Assembly: GCF_047663525.1 (NCBI RefSeq)
Contig: NC_092616.1
Location: 3,571,501 to 3,635,500 of the forward strand
Source of the DNA: Anas platyrhynchos
Lineage: Eukaryota; Chordata; Aves; Anseriformes; Anatidae
Length of the DNA: 64,000 nucleotides
Direction: 5' to 3'
Below are positions 42,917 to 55,340 of the stretch, piece after piece (the first letter of the stretch is position 1; every line of letters begins with the position of its first letter). A program made the translations under genes and the position numbers. The notes below the pieces were generated by a model. It was not told the DNA's origin and searched no databases. It saw only the letters and a list, made by a program, of their open reading frames with translations.

Positions 42917-43790
42917 CTCTCAAAGCCTTGAGCAGCCAGTTTCTCCAGGACAATGCTGTGGGAAACAGTTTCAAAAGCCTTACTGAGGTCTAGGTAGACC
43001 ACATCCACAGCCTTTCCCTTGTTCACTGAGCACATCACCTTGTTTCAGAAGGAGATCAGATTTGCCAAGCAGGACCTGGCTTTGACAAACCCATGCTGAC
43101 AGGGCCTGATCACCTGGTGGTCCTGTAAGTGTTATGTGATGGTACTCAAGATAATCTGCTCCATGAGTTTCCCCAGCTCAGAGGTCAGACTGACAGGCCT
43201 GTAGTTCCCCGGATCCTCCTTGCGGCCCTTCTTGTAAATGGCCCTCACATTTGCTAGGTTCCAGTCGACTGAGACCTCCCCGGACAGCCAGGACTGCTGA
43301 TAAATGATGGAAAGCAAATTGGCAAGCACTTCAGCCAGCTCCCTCAGTACTAATGGCTGGAGCTCAAATTGTTGCCTAGACTTGAGTACATTGAAAAAGA
43401 ATAGCAGTTCTCTAACCATTTCCTCATGGATTATGAGGGCTTCATTCTACCAGCTCAGGGGCTGAGTACTAGGGAAACAACTGGTCTTGCTGTAAAACAA
43501 TGAGGTAAAGAATGCACTAAATACCTCAGCCTTTTCATCATCTCTTTTAATTCTGTTTTCCCACATCCAATAAAGGATGATGATTCTCCTTAATTCTCTC
43601 TCTCTTTTTTTTTTTTTTCTTACGCATTTATAAAAATAATAATAAACAAAGAAGGAAAGAAAGACAGAAACAAACAAACATCTTTTATTGTTCTTTAACA
43701 GTAACAGACATATTGAGCTCCAGTAGGGCTTTGGCCCTTCTAATTTTTTTCTTTGCACAGCCTAACAACATTTAGGACTCAGCTTCAGAG
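42917..43790 (-). mobile_element. CR1 fragment (5' side)
   Basis: The minus strand carries VVYLDLSKAFETVSHSI (43000-42935) and a frame 43419-43132 with [13 protein letters not shown]. 43440-43780 matches the region further 5'. It is a different, older subfamily than 38935-40039. A (CT)n/T-run sits at 43595-43620. Confidence 0.8.
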
Positions 43791-44964
43791 AAAATGACAG
43801 CATACATGAGAAGCGCAGAAAAAGTGGAATTGGGCAGCTTTCCATCTCCACCCTTCTGTGAGCCTCTTCTGCAGCTCAATTCAAATAGTTCCTCCTGTAT
43901 TGTCCAAACTCTCCTGCAACTCCTCATCCTGCTATCTTGTGAGAGCACAGTTAGAATGAGACATCTCCCTGCAGACATTAACAGCTGACAGAACGGGTCA
44001 TCTGTCCAGGGGAACCTTGACAAACTGCAGAATTTTCCCTAGAGAAACCTCTTGACGTTTACAAGGAGAAGAGCCCAGTCCTGCAACGGAGAAAGAGTAA
44101 CCCCACACATCAGGGCAGACTGGGACCCTGCTGAGTGAGCAGTGTCCAGGAGGAGGAGGGCCTGGGCACCACGAGGGATGCCATACGAGCAGTGGTACTT
44201 GCTCACCAGGAACCAGGCCAGCTTCCTACAGAGCTGCCTTACGAGGAGCATGGCCACCAAGAAAATCTAAGTTATCAGACTCACCTCCAATATGGTGTGA
44301 CACCACCTGCACATGGGTGTCCCAGTGTGCAGCTCCTCATTTTCAAGGGCATGGGATAGTGCCCAGAGAGGTTGTGCCAAGGAGGGGTTCAGGGCCTAAA
44401 CCACCTTCCCTGTGTAGAGAGGCTGAAACACCTGGGTTTCTCTGGCCCAGTGGCATGGAGCATCTAAGCAGACCAAAAGTAGCCCGAGACTGCCTGAAGG
44501 GTGGTTTTGGAGACGATGTAGCTTTCCTCTGTAGGGGAAAACAGTGTGAGACAGAAATAATGCCACAAAGTTGACTTCAAGATGTTGAGACTGGACAAGA
44601 AGAGAAAGAAATCCCCATCTCTGGCTACCGAAGGAAGAGCCCTGAGCAATGTGTGAAAGGAAAGGATCTCCCTTCCCAGGGGCTTGGGATCAAGGCCTGG
44701 CCCTAGTGCTTGGTGAAACACATCCAGTTTTCCTACACATCAGTGTCACCGTCACATTGCCTTTGTCTCCTTGTCCTCACTGCCTCTAGTGTTCTGCTCT
44801 AACGAGCTCCAAGGGAGGCTGTGTCAGTGCTGGCTCTCAGGGGGACACTGCAGGAAACTTGTATCTGATTTGGACTTCTGGAGAGATTTCTTCCATTTGC
44901 TCTCAGTGCCTGAGATCTGTGGGATCCTCACCAAAGTCCCCAGAGGGCTGATAACACTGCCTTG

Positions 44965-45105
44965 GGCTGGGCCTCTGCTGCTGAGCTGGGCCAGGCTCCT
45001 GGGACAGAGAGAGCTCCTGGCAAGAGGGCCCTGGTGCAGAGACAGCTCTGCCCAGAAGAAGCTCATCTGCACAACGCAGCAGGGCTGGGGGCACTGCCTG
45101 CAGGC
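44965..45105 (+). promoter_or_regulatory. conserved OR14 upstream module, copy D
   Basis: GGGCCTCTGCTGCTGAGCTGGGC through GCAGGGCTGGGGGCACTGCC, the inverted equivalent of 7300-7445. It lies 90 nt before the predicted exon-1 donor. Confidence 0.4.
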
Positions 45106-45109
45106 ACCC

Positions 45110-45193
45110 AGGCAGAAAGGGATTCCAGGCAACCTGGAGGGTGTGAGCAGAGGAGAGCTCGGTGCAGGAGAAACCTTCACAGCTCAGTCCAAG
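45110..45193 (+). other. OR-5 candidate noncoding exon 1 (donor at 45194)
   Basis: Ends CAGCTCAGTCCAAG then GTAAGTCTCTGG, with GAGAGCTCGGTGCAGGAGAA shared with the OR-1 and OR-6 exons. The predicted intron to 46400 is 1207 nt. Confidence 0.5.
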
Positions 45194-46400
45194 GTAAGTC
45201 TCTGGCTGCAGGACAGTGCAGGAGAGGTTCCTGGAAGGGGCTCCTGGATCCAGGACATCTCTGCCTGGCCAGGAGCTGCCAGGATGTCTCTCGTGGCTTG
45301 TGCGGTGTGGAGAAGAAGGTGCTGCAGGGCAGCTGCAGGGATGCCCAGGGCTGTGCTGCAGAACGGGGTCCCTGCTGTGTCCCAAAGGCTGTGTGCTGGG
45401 GCAGGGCCTCTGCTGCCTGCCAGGGCTTGGGCAGGGGAAGGGCAGGGCAGGGGATGCCTGCAAAGAGAAGGCACTTTCTGCAGTCTCCGCTCTGATTTTT
45501 GAGCAGGCTCCATGTTAACAATGTGGTTGGATTTGCACAGGTGACTTAGCATCCTATTGCCTTGAACATTGAGACATAAACAGGTTAGTGACGAACCTGA
45601 GAATATCCCTTCCCTTCTCTCTGCTGATAGACTGCACCAGAGCTTTTCTGAGCTGTTCTTTTAGGACCTGCAGACAGGGAGATGTCCCCAGAGCTGTCTC
45701 CATCCCCGGGAGGTGTCTGCAGGGCAGAGCTGGGCAGCCAGCGGGTGGGATGGGGTCTGTGAGCATGAATGGGAGGAGACGTGGGGACAGAGAAAGAGGG
45801 GCTGGCAGGGACAGCTGCAGGCAGCAGGGACATGGGCAGGCAGTGAGAGGGAGCTGCTGCAGAGCATACTGTAGAGTCTTTGTTATACCTGAGACCCTTG
45901 GTCTGCCCTTGTGAATCAGCACCCTTGCCATGTACTTGTCATTGAATTCTGCACAGCTGTGCTAAAAGGGAGGCATTTCCATCTCCGCTTGGAGCTGGTA
46001 CCCTCTCCTCCCAGCACAGCCCAGGTGATTTTTCAGCACAGCCTCTGAGTGCAGCCATCCCTCAGCTGAAAGTACTGCAAGCACCCAGCCTTTGGGCACG
46101 AGGGGATGGACAGAGCAGCCCTCCTGGATGTGACCTCTGGCTGAGGTTTTCCCCCACAGCAATGACATTTACCACTGCAGTGGAGCAGAAGTGGCCCACT
46201 GGGGGCTGATGGGCAGAGGTGGCTGCTGTGTACAGGACACTCAGCCAGCACAAAGCAGGGCTCCAGACAGGGAGATAGACAAAGATCCTCTTGGGAAAAG
46301 GGAATGTAAGGCTTTAATTGGGAATTAACTGAATTTTGCTCAGAGACCTTACTCTTAACACTCTCTTTCTTTATATATATTTTTGTTTCTCATTTCACAG

Positions 46401-46422
46401 TCTCCTTGACCAAAGGCAGCAA
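46401..46422 (+). other. OR-5 5' UTR part of coding exon; acceptor ends at 46400
   Basis: A T-rich tract and TTTCTCATTTCACAG precede TCTCC. The ATG starts 22 nt later. Confidence 0.6.
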
Positions 46423-47358
46423 ATGCCCAACAGCAGCTCCATCACTGAGTTCCTCCTCCCGGCATTCTCAGACACACGCGAGCTGCAGCTCCTGCACTTC
46501 GTGCTCTTCCTGGGCATCTACCTAGCTGCCCTCCTGGGCAACGGCCTCATTCTCACCACCATAGCCTGCGACCACCGCCTCTACACCCCCTTGTACTTCT
46601 TCCTCCTCAACCTCGCCCTCCTCGACCTGGGCTGCATCTCCACCACTGTCCCCAAAGCCATGGCCAATTCCCTCTGGGACACCAGGGCTATCTCCTATCA
46701 AGGATGTGCTGCCCAACTCTTTTTCGTTGCTTTCTTGGTTGGAGCAGAGTATTCCCTTCTCACCGTCATGGCCTATGACCGCTATGTTGCCATCTGCAAG
46801 CCCCTGCACTATGGGACCCTCCTGGGCAGCAGAGCTGGTGCCCAGATGGCAGCAGCTGCCTGGGGCAGTGGCTTTCTCAATGCTATCCTGCACACAGCCA
46901 GTACATTTTCCCTGCCCCTCTGCCAAGGCAATGCCATGGACCAGTTCTTCTGTGAAATCCCCCAGATCCTCAAGCTCTCCTGCTCAGATGCCTACCTCAG
47001 GGAAGTTGTGGCACTTGTGTGTAGTGTTTCTTTAGCCTTCGGTTGTTTTGTTTTCATTGTTTTCTCCTATATTCAGATCTTCAGGACCGTGTTCAGGATC
47101 CCCTCTGAGTTGGGCCAGCACAAAGCCTTTTCCACATGCCTCCCTCACCTGGCTGTGGTCTTCCTGTTTATCAGCACTGGCATATTTGCCTACCTGAAGC
47201 CCCCTTCCATCTCCTCCCCATCAATGGATCTTATTGTGGCAGTTCTCTACTCAGTTGTTCCTTCATCACTGAACCCCCTTATCTACAGCATGAGGAATCA
47301 AGAGCTCAAGGATGCAGTGAGGAAACTCTATGGATACATGCTTCTTCGGAATCAATAA
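46423..47358 (+). CDS. OR-5: olfactory receptor, OR14 family
   Basis: A 311-residue odorant GPCR of standard length. It has N3-S-S glycosylation, LGNG (38-41), TPLYFF (Met59 replaced by Leu), Asp68, Cys94, DRYVAICKPLHYG (119-131), loop-2 cysteines at 167, 177 and 187, SYIQIF, KAFSTC (234-239) and NPLIYSMRN (284-292). It is the only plus-strand OR14 gene, because it lies on the inverted arm opposite OR-6. The frame is open 29 codons upstream (to 46336), but that part crosses the splice acceptor, so Met 46423 is chosen. Cys139 (SRACAQ in paralogues) is Gly. Probably functional. Confidence 0.95.
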   Translation: MPNSSSITEFLLPAFSDTRELQLLHFVLFLGIYLAALLGNGLILTTIACDHRLYTPLYFFLLNLALLDLGCISTTVPKAMANSLWDTRAISYQGCAAQLFFVAFLVGAEYSLLTVMAYDRYVAICKPLHYGTLLGSRAGAQMAAAAWGSGFLNAILHTASTFSLPLCQGNAMDQFFCEIPQILKLSCSDAYLREVVALVCSVSLAFGCFVFIVFSYIQIFRTVFRIPSELGQHKAFSTCLPHLAVVFLFISTGIFAYLKPPSISSPSMDLIVAVLYSVVPSSLNPLIYSMRNQELKDAVRKLYGYMLLRNQ

Positions 47359-47548
47359 TGACTTTAAGTTCCCTGATAATTTCAGACACCGTAAATTTTT
47401 TGTTATTATATTTCTCTATAAATATTTTCTCCAAGTTGTTTTGATTTAAATAATGTTATCCTTAACCTGTAACGTGATATTTTTTTGATTTACAATGACC
47501 AGTCATCAAATCTACCTAAAGAAGCGGGCTTACCATGTACATAAAGAC

Positions 47549-47554
47549 AATAAA
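47549..47554 (+). terminator. candidate polyadenylation signal of OR-5
   Basis: AATAAA, 190 nt after the stop. The paralogous position is AGTAAA in the OR-6 flank and AATAAA in the OR-2 flank. Confidence 0.45.
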
Positions 47555-49059
47555 GACGCCATCAGGACTACATCGGTCTCAGCTGCTCTCCCATCTCCTC
47601 TGCAGCTGGAGGTGCAGCCCCAGCAAGCAGGAAGGGCTCAGGGCCCCTGCTGCTTCCCTGGAGCCATGGCCATGGCCAGCAGCAGGACGTGGCCTTTTCA
47701 CTGCTGCTCTCTTTTGGCTCTCCTGTGCTCTTGTATCTGTGTTAGTCTTGAGGTCTCATATGCCTTGGTGACAGTCCTGATGTCTCTACAGTGACATCCC
47801 TGTGGCTGCAGGCAGCAGCAGGCAATGTGCAGCCCTGTGTCATAGCTGGCCGACCCGCTAGCACAACAGTAACAAAAGGGGCTGCTCAGGGCAAACCCAG
47901 AACCCTGGAACCCTCTTCCAAATGTTGTATCAGGAATAGAGCCAAGGGGTTGTTCCCTGCTCTTTTGTATTCTGGGGTTCATCACGGAGTGAAGGACACA
48001 GGCTGAAAGTCCCAGGGTGGTCCCTAAGGAACCAAGCACTGGGCCAAGAACTCCTTTTGTGGCAGCACATGCCCAAATAGACAACACTGTCCCTTGAAGT
48101 GGGGCAGATGGCCAGTGCTAGGCTGGAGAGGAATATGGAGCTGCCAGGAAATGTCAGGGGATCTGCAGGGACAATGTGCTCAGTGGGAAGTGATTAGAAC
48201 ATCATAAAATGAGTGATCATCCAAGCAAAGGTCTGGTAAAGGAAAAGGCAAATCTGAGGAGTCCATGGGCTAACGGAGGGCTCTGCAATGCCAGAAGAGG
48301 TGGTGAAGAGCCAGCAGGCAAAGGCCCATAAGACTGCAGAGTAATTAAGGATAACCATTTTGAAGCTCCATGGGTGAAGTCTGGTGCAGCACTCACCTGC
48401 CCTTTGTGCCCTTAGAGACACCCCATGGCCCTGCCCAGCACTGCCCTGTGCTGCTGAGCCATCAGGGCAGATGGAAAGGGGCTCAGCAGCAGAGATCCCC
48501 ACAGAGTTGAGTCTGCTCCCCACCCTGAGCAGCACAGGCAAAGGGGAGTCCTCTGGGGGTCCCAGGGCACCATATCCCTCTGGCTCTGCACAGCAGCACT
48601 GCCAGCATGGGGCCCTGAGGGGAATAAGGGGAAGGAAGAAACAACGGCCAGCACAGACACAGTACCCTGGGAAAGGCTCTCTGGGAGCAGGGATGGCCCC
48701 GGGGAAGAGCAGGGCAGCATTTCTGGGCCTGCACTGACGAGTAAAGGAGAAAGGACAAGCTCTTTGTGCAGGCATCTGCTCGGGGCAGGCTGCTCTGTGC
48801 CTGGGCCAGGTCTTTTGTGCTGGCCTGGGGAGCGGGGCTGGCCCTGCGGGACACAGGCACTCTGTGCTGGGGATCTCCCAGGCAAGAGAGCAGGGCTCCT
48901 GCAGCTTCATGGACCTCCATTTCCTGGCACCATGGACACCTCCTTGCTCAACATATCCAACAGATAAACACGTATTGGCCACCTGCTTTCTCTTCTAGAA
49001 GAATTGGAGGCAGAATAACAAAAGTAAGTAAAACTCACAAACTGCAAACCACAAAAAAA

Positions 49060-50660
49060 AACACAGAAAGCCTTGATGCTGTGCAAGCACTGCTCAGAAA
49101 GAGCAACCACATCTGTGGGTGACCAACACATCTCTGATCACTTATAAAATACACAGCACCATAGGTGCTGCTCTGCAGAGAGTAACTCTGTCCCAGCCAG
49201 AGCCAGTCCCTGATGGACAAGAAAGCTCCCTCTGAGCTCAGGAAGGAGCCAGGAAGGTGCTAATAAGGAGCAGGACAATTGAGAGCAAGGGGTTGTGGTG
49301 CCCAGGGCACAGAGGCACTCTGCAGGGCTGTGCTGGCCAGTGGGGAGGGCCAGGAGACAGACTTGTGAGAAGGCTGTGAGAAACAAGGAAATGTCTCTGC
49401 CATTGCCCCAGGGCTGCAAGAAATCACTCAATGGATTCCTCTGTCAGGGCTGTGTGAGCCATGGGGACAACAGTGAATGGAGCCCACAGAACGTGACCCT
49501 GTCCAAGGTGGACTGTCCAGAGCTCAAGTGCTCAATCTGGTGTGAGCGGGCTGAAGAGAGCTCTGCAGCTCCAGGGCACACAGCAGCCCCAGCAGAAGAG
49601 TCTGGTGAGTGATTCCTTGCAGCCCTGGGGCAATGGCAATGACCCCATGAGCTGGGTCTGCTTCCCAGCCTGCCCAGCACAGCCCTGCAGAGTGCCTCTG
49701 TGCCCTGGGCACCACAACCCCTTGCTCTGCACAGCAGCACCGCCAACTGGGGCTCGGGCTGGGGCTGGGAGAGCACTTCCCCTCAGTGTCTTCTAGGCCA
49801 GATTCAGGCACATGGCTTCTGGACGTGAGCGTGATCTTCTCTCTGAGTAAGGAGCTTAGGACCCTTGTCCTTACCTTTACTCTCTTGATCACCCTGATCC
49901 CTGCCCTTAATATTAGCAATAAAATGCTCTGCTTAACTCTACACAACCTCCTGACAGCCTTAAACAAAACCCTAAACCAAAATACTTGCCCATACCTAAA
50001 AAAACACAGACCTGTCACCACAAGCAAAAGACCAAACCCTCCCACTAAACCTTTGCTTAATCTTTAACCCAGAAAGGTGAGCTCTAGTCTCTAATCCCAT
50101 ACACGAATACCTAACACCCAAAGCCCCTATTCCTGTGCCCCTCTCCATTCCTTCAACCCCTCTCCCAACCCTTAACTTGAGGTGCCTGGCCCCTTGGGTC
50201 AGGGCAGGAACCGTGAGGTTGCTGTGCAGTCACATGGTATTCAAAGGTGAATGCGAGGGGCCATGGATCTGATCAGCTTGTGGGCCACAAGGAGGAGATG
50301 GGTGGGAATGCTCTGATCAGCTCAGCTCTGCCTCAGGATCTCCTGCCCCAGCAGGAGAAGTGTGACTGTGGCAGTGACTGTGAGGTCACTTCTGTCCCTG
50401 CAGATGATAGGGCAGCAGCAGGAATGTGTCATGGAAAGGGACTCTGAGGTCACTTCTGCCTGAAGTAGCTGACATTTCACCCTTGACTTAGATCTTGGAT
50501 CTGTACTTTTGGGCTGACATCTGCCAGTGCCCCTTCTAGGCCAGCAGAAGGCACCTGGTTGGCATGCTGCCTGTGGGATCCCCTCTGCCTACATACCCAG
50601 GAGGACCCAGACAGAAAGAAGGCCCCGATATGGGTTGTCCTGTCCCTTCTGCTTGAGTCC
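49060..50660 (+). repeat. M module copy 3
   Basis: Matches M2 (17880-18930) in its left part and M4 (62280-62990) in its right part. The tract 49900-50170 is almost free of G on the plus strand, with ACCCTAAACC-like pieces. Confidence 0.75.
49448..49604 (+). other. Cys-rich exon-like open stretch, M3 copy
   Basis: The acceptor-like GATTCCTCTGTCAG is followed by 157 nt open in frame (GCVSHGDNSEWSPQNVTLSK ... CPELKCSIWC ... EES) and the donor TCTG/GTGAGT. The M2 copy keeps the same frame except for one TGA. The gene is not recognised; a zinc-finger-type exon is possible. No intact neighbouring exon was found. Confidence 0.3.
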
Positions 50661-53237
50661 ATGACTGGACAGCAGGAGGCATAAGGCTTGGTTGTGTCTA
50701 CACAAGAAGCTGCAAGGCCAGCAGCAGCTTCATTTCTTGGAAAATGCTTGGTGAGGTGACTTCTGTCTGGTTGGCTGACATGCTGAAAGAAGGTTGGTGG
50801 GTTGGGATACCTACTTTAGGAGGGGATTCCACCCTGATGAGGCTTCCTTTGGTTGTAGGAAAGAGCAGGAGAGAAAAAACTGCCACAAAGTGCACCTTGG
50901 AAGGTTGGCACTGGCTACGAGGAGGAAGAAATGTCCCGTAAAATGTCATGCTGTGGTGCCAGATGTCACCCAAAGAGTATCCATGATCAGACCATAGCTT
51001 TGTGTTTCAAGGAACAGGTGGTGAGGGTTGACGAGACATTGGTGAAATGATGTAAATGCCGCGATGAAATCAAGGTGGTGAACAGAGATGGGTATCTGCA
51101 GACTTCAAGGAAATATGACAAAGTGTGGAACAGCACAGAAAGGCCTGCAGAGGAGAAGGTGGATGGTGGTGGCAAGAATTGAAGGCCCCAACATCCCTGA
51201 CATTTTTGTCCCTTTGGCTAGAGCTTATGAGGTGTTATGTTATACTTGTTGTGATGGGGCCTCATTGCTTCCTTTCAACCCTGTGCAAAGGCTGGGAGGT
51301 GTCTTACCATTGTTCTTCTCATGGCATCACAGTACCCACCACATCCCACAGATCCCCAGGAAAAGCTCTGAGCCAGACATGGGGTACGGGATCTCCCCTT
51401 CAGTAGCTGGTGGCAGGCCTTGGCCCTTTTGCTTCATCAAAGCAAACCAAGACTTTTCTCAGCACAGTGCCTTTGCCTATCGGTAATCATGGCCTCCAGT
51501 TATCTGCTCTAACAAGTCCCTGGGGAGGCTGTCTTAGTAACAGCCCTCAATGGGGCCCATTAATACTCCAAACCACATCAACTTTTTCTTCTGACTATAC
51601 TTTCTCAAGCAATTGCATCATTCTCTTCTGAGTACCTGAGCTTCATAGACTCAGCACCAAAATACACCAAGGAACTCATTAAAATGAAGAAACTCCTACC
51701 ATGTTCTCTACAGTTTTGTTGAAGACTTCAAGACTTGTACAGCTAATTGGAGAGCTTTCCTGTTGTAGTTAAGGAGGAAGATTTCAAAAAGCACCTAATA
51801 AAAAATTTCTCATCTTAAAGGATGTGTTTAGTTGAATTTTGCTGTGGAGCTTTATTCTCTAATTGATATTGATCCAGGGTGTCTCCTTCGGAGACTTGCA
51901 TGGGGAGGAAAAGCAGACACTTGAGGTCTGACACAGCATAGACAACCTTGCTCCTCACCACCACAGTCTTGCCATTTCTCCCATTGGACACTTCTCTTTT
52001 CCTTACATTAGTCTTTTGTACCAAAGTCTGCAGCTGGATGTTACGGCTCCTTTACAACAGCTCCTACCTGCTTTACTAAGAGACTTGGCTGTACACAGGT
52101 GCAGAAGGGTTTTCCTATAGCCAGCCAAAGAACATGAAATCATGCATCAATGTTCCAAAAAAAAAAAAAAATAAACAGAGCAAGCTCCTCATCTTGTATG
52201 CCTCCTGTGAGGTTTACCTTCTCAAAAGAGTACAAGAAGTATTTTACACTGATAGATAGTAAATTATAAATAATAGTGTTAGTATTAGCCCATATCATAT
52301 GAATTCAATGAGAAATGATCAGATTCTTCCTAAGGAAACAATTAGACAAACTGCTGATAAATCTGTGAGCTTGAACTCACTGAAACTCAAAGCAGCAACT
52401 ATGTCTGTGAGAGCAGTCTGAAAGATCAGAGAGTAAAGGGAGGGCAAACCAGCAGAACCATGGGAAGTGCATAGGTCCAGACAGGCAGCTTGAATGGGGA
52501 CATTAAACAGCGTCTGTTTAATCAAGACATGGATGTACCTGAAAGACGAGAGAGCGTACTATAACAGACAAAGCGATGACAAAGCAAGTACAGGTGAACT
52601 TCAGAATTTCTTCTCCTGCAATGAATATACATCCTGAAAATTACATTTCTTCATAATAGTAATTGCACTTTGTGTGTGATGTTTTATGGAAAGGATTGAA
52701 CCATTTGAAGTCATGAGTAGTTACTCTATTACTTAAGTATTAAAAAAATACTGGGTATTCAGGCAGAGCTTTGCATTCTGAACATAAGCAACCAGGACGT
52801 GCAAGACACCAGAGCCTTTTGGAGGATTCAGATGGAGCCAGGTGCAGATACCAGGTCACCTCCACTGCCAGCAGTGGTCTTTGTCCCTGTAACTGCAGCC
52901 CAGGCCAGCACAGGAAACTCCTTCAGAAAGAACACCCCAGTCCACTGGGTTCTTGGGATTAACCCAAAGTGGAAATGGCCATTGGGAACTCAAGATACTC
53001 TCTTTTGTTCCTAGTAGACAGCTGAACATCCATTTACAATCCTGGGTCACCTGTGGCAAATTCAGGCTGCAAGACTCAAGAACAGGACACTTCAAATGGC
53101 TGAGACAGAACCCATCAGCTTGCCCCACTTTGGGTAATTGTCCCCTTCAAATTATGGGTATGAAAGAAAAAAATGTGAAATGACCCATCAGGTCAATGCA
53201 CAGAGTATTGTGCATACGTATTGTGCTGTAGTGGCAG
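50661..53237. other. 2.6 kb largely unrecognised spacer of the inverted repeat
   Basis: 51490-51560 resembles 44785-44850 of arm D (CTGCTCTAACRAG..CC..GGGGAGGCTGTSTYAG), so a diverged copy of the OR upstream region may lie here. There is a poly-A run at 52156-52172. No domain-bearing frame is seen. Confidence 0.35.
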
Positions 53238-53405
53238 AATCACAGAATCACAGAATTTCTAGGTTGGAAGAGACCTCAAGATCATCGAGTCCAACCTCTA
53301 ACCTAACACTAACAGTCCCCACTAAACCATATCCCTAAGCTCTACATCTAAACGTCTTTTGAAGACTTCCAGGGATGGTGACTCCACCACCTCCCTGGGC
53401 AGCCA
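53238..53405 (-). mobile_element. CR1 3'-end insertion (168 nt)
   Basis: Nearly identical to 19532-19700: TATCACAGAATCACAG-type tip through TGACTCCACCACCTCCCTGG, then an abrupt end. 5' truncated. Confidence 0.88.
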
Positions 53406-54639
53406 AAAGCATTGCATTTTGCCTCAGACTAATCAAGGACACCTAATCCATTTCAACTGTGAGATAAAGAAAACACTCTAAAAATAGTGAAGGACATTCA
53501 GTTGTGGACATTCAGTTGTGGCCTAACATGAAGAAGGATGTAGACCACTGGTGAAGGAACTGTCTTTTTGTGCCATCACCAATGTGGGTTTACAAACACT
53601 ACAACACCTAAAGGCAGTATGTCCTATGGCTCAGTCATCACACAGGACAGGGGGAGGGAGCTGCCAGCCAAGGGACACATTTGGGTGTGGACGGTGGGGC
53701 CCAGCAGAGACAAGGAGTCAAGGCAGTGGGGTGGGGGAGGCCAGGAGAACCAGCCCAAGGGGTGGTGCTGCTTGTGAGGACACGGTTGTGCCAGTAGGCT
53801 GAGAGTGCAGCAGCTGTGCGCAGGGGAGGAGGGGAGGCCAGGAAGTGCATGCCAAGAGCGCTCCTGCCAGCAGAGCCAAGGCTGGGGCTGAGGCCAAGGG
53901 CAGAAGCAGGCCCAGAGCAGGGGGCTGCAAGGGCCATGCTGAGGTCCCTGCCCCTGCAGCAAGCCGCACTGGCCCTCAGCAGATGTGCTGGCTGGCATGC
54001 ACTGGGAGGTCCTGGACTGCATCAAAGAGCAGCAAGGAGGGCACTGGAGAGGGCTGGGGCGAGGTGGGTGGCAGAGCCCCATGCAGGGGTTGGCTGGGGG
54101 TCCCCTCTGCTGCAGTCAGCGAACAGAGCATGGCAGGAAGAGGGCAGGCAGGGCTCCTGGCCACAGTGCAGGGCCTGACCCTGGATGCTCCATGACCGCC
54201 TTGCAGGTCCTGGTAGTCTGCGGTGAGGGACGAATGCCCTGGGCCCCCTTCCTGCTTTGCCCAGGCCAGCAAGGGCCCGGAGCAGCCTCCTCTCCCCTGC
54301 CCCTGCAGCTCTGGGCTCCAGTCGTGCAGCCCTGGCTCTGCAGCACCAAGCCCTGCTGGGAGCCCTCCCATGCATGCTCCCACCGCTCCCTGATGCTGCT
54401 GTTGCCCTCTGCCAAGCACTGCCAAGTCCAGCCCAGACCCTGCCCACCTCTCCCCAGCTCCCTGCCCTCTCCCCAGCCCAGCCTGGCCCAGCAGCCCAGG
54501 GCAGTGCCCTCCACAGGCTGCTGCAGGGCTCTGGGCACAGCCACCACAGCCCCAGCCCCTCGCAAGGCACCACAGCTGTTGGGACAAAGGTGGCTCTGGG
54601 CCTCCCCAGCAGCCCCTGGGCTGGGGCCAGCCAAGGCTC
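53406..54639. other. GC-rich spacer without recognised gene
   Basis: From about 53640 the sequence is strongly GC-rich, which creates long chance frames on both strands (447 codons at 53976-55319, -). Their composition is low-complexity G/P/A/Q and no domain or signal is seen. Confidence 0.4.
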
Positions 54640-55340
54640 AGGAGATGAAGGTCCGTGAAGCTGCAGGAGCCCTGCTCTCTTGCCTGGGAGATCCCCAGCA
54701 CAGAGTGCCTGTGCCCCGCAGGGCCAGCCCTGCTCCCCAGGCCAGCACAAGAGGCCTGGCCCAGGCATAGAGCACCCTGCCCCGAACAGGGGCCTGCAGA
54801 AAAAGCTTTCTCCTTTATGCCTCTGGTTATGCCCAGAAATGCTGCGCTGCTCTTCCCCAGGGCCATTCCTGCTCCCAGAGAGCCTTTCCCAGGGCAGTGT
54901 GTCCGTGCTGGCCTGTCCTGCTGTTGCTGCTTCCCTCCCCGTACACCCCACTGAGCTCCGAGCTGGTGGTGCTGCTCTGTAAAGCCATGGGGCTGTGATG
55001 CCCTGGGACCCCCAGGGGATTCTCTGGTGCCCATGCTGTTCAGGGTGGGCAGCAGACCCAAGTCAGTGGGGCTCTCTGCTGCTGAGCCCCTTTCCATCTG
55101 CCCTGGTGTCTCAGCAGCACAGGGCAGTGCTTGGCAGGGCCGTGGGGTATCTCTAAGTGATGAAAGGGCAGGCAAGTGGTGTACTAGATCCAGCTTAGGA
55201 GCTTTCAAAGAAGTTGTCCTGAACCACAGTTGACTCTTTGGTGCCTTTGCCTGCTGGCTCCTCACAACCCCTGCAGGCATGGCAGAGCCCTCCTTAACCC
55301 ATCGGCTCTTCAGGGTCATCTTTTCCTTTGGGATGCTTTA

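Larger units (their letters stand above)
44040..48980 (+). repeat. inverted-repeat arm D (contains OR-5)
   Basis: Reading left to right, it matches the reverse complement of 60260 down to 54640. 44090-44260 pairs with 60260-60030, 44700-44940 with 59880-59640, 44960-45200 with 59640-59370, 45560-46260 with 59130-58250, the OR with OR-6, 47560-47800 with 56990-56650, and 48380-48910 with 55160-54650. Indels separate the blocks. Confidence 0.8.

Noticed and set aside
44771-45502. 243-codon open frame over OR-5 exon 1 and upstream module
   Set aside because: It spans the conserved donor and the noncoding module. Equivalent regions of the other four units are interrupted. GC-rich chance frame.
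48194-48982. 262-codon open frame on the minus strand downstream of OR-5
   Set aside because: It is part of the duplicated 3' flank (arm D). The matching region of arm E does not keep the frame, and no domain is visible.
53976-55319. 447-codon open frame on the minus strand
   Set aside because: It lies in GC-rich DNA. The translation is G/P/A/Q-rich low complexity with no domain, competing long frames exist on the other strand, and its left part matches the noncoding 3' flank of OR-5 (48.4-48.9 kb) in a different frame. Treated as chance.
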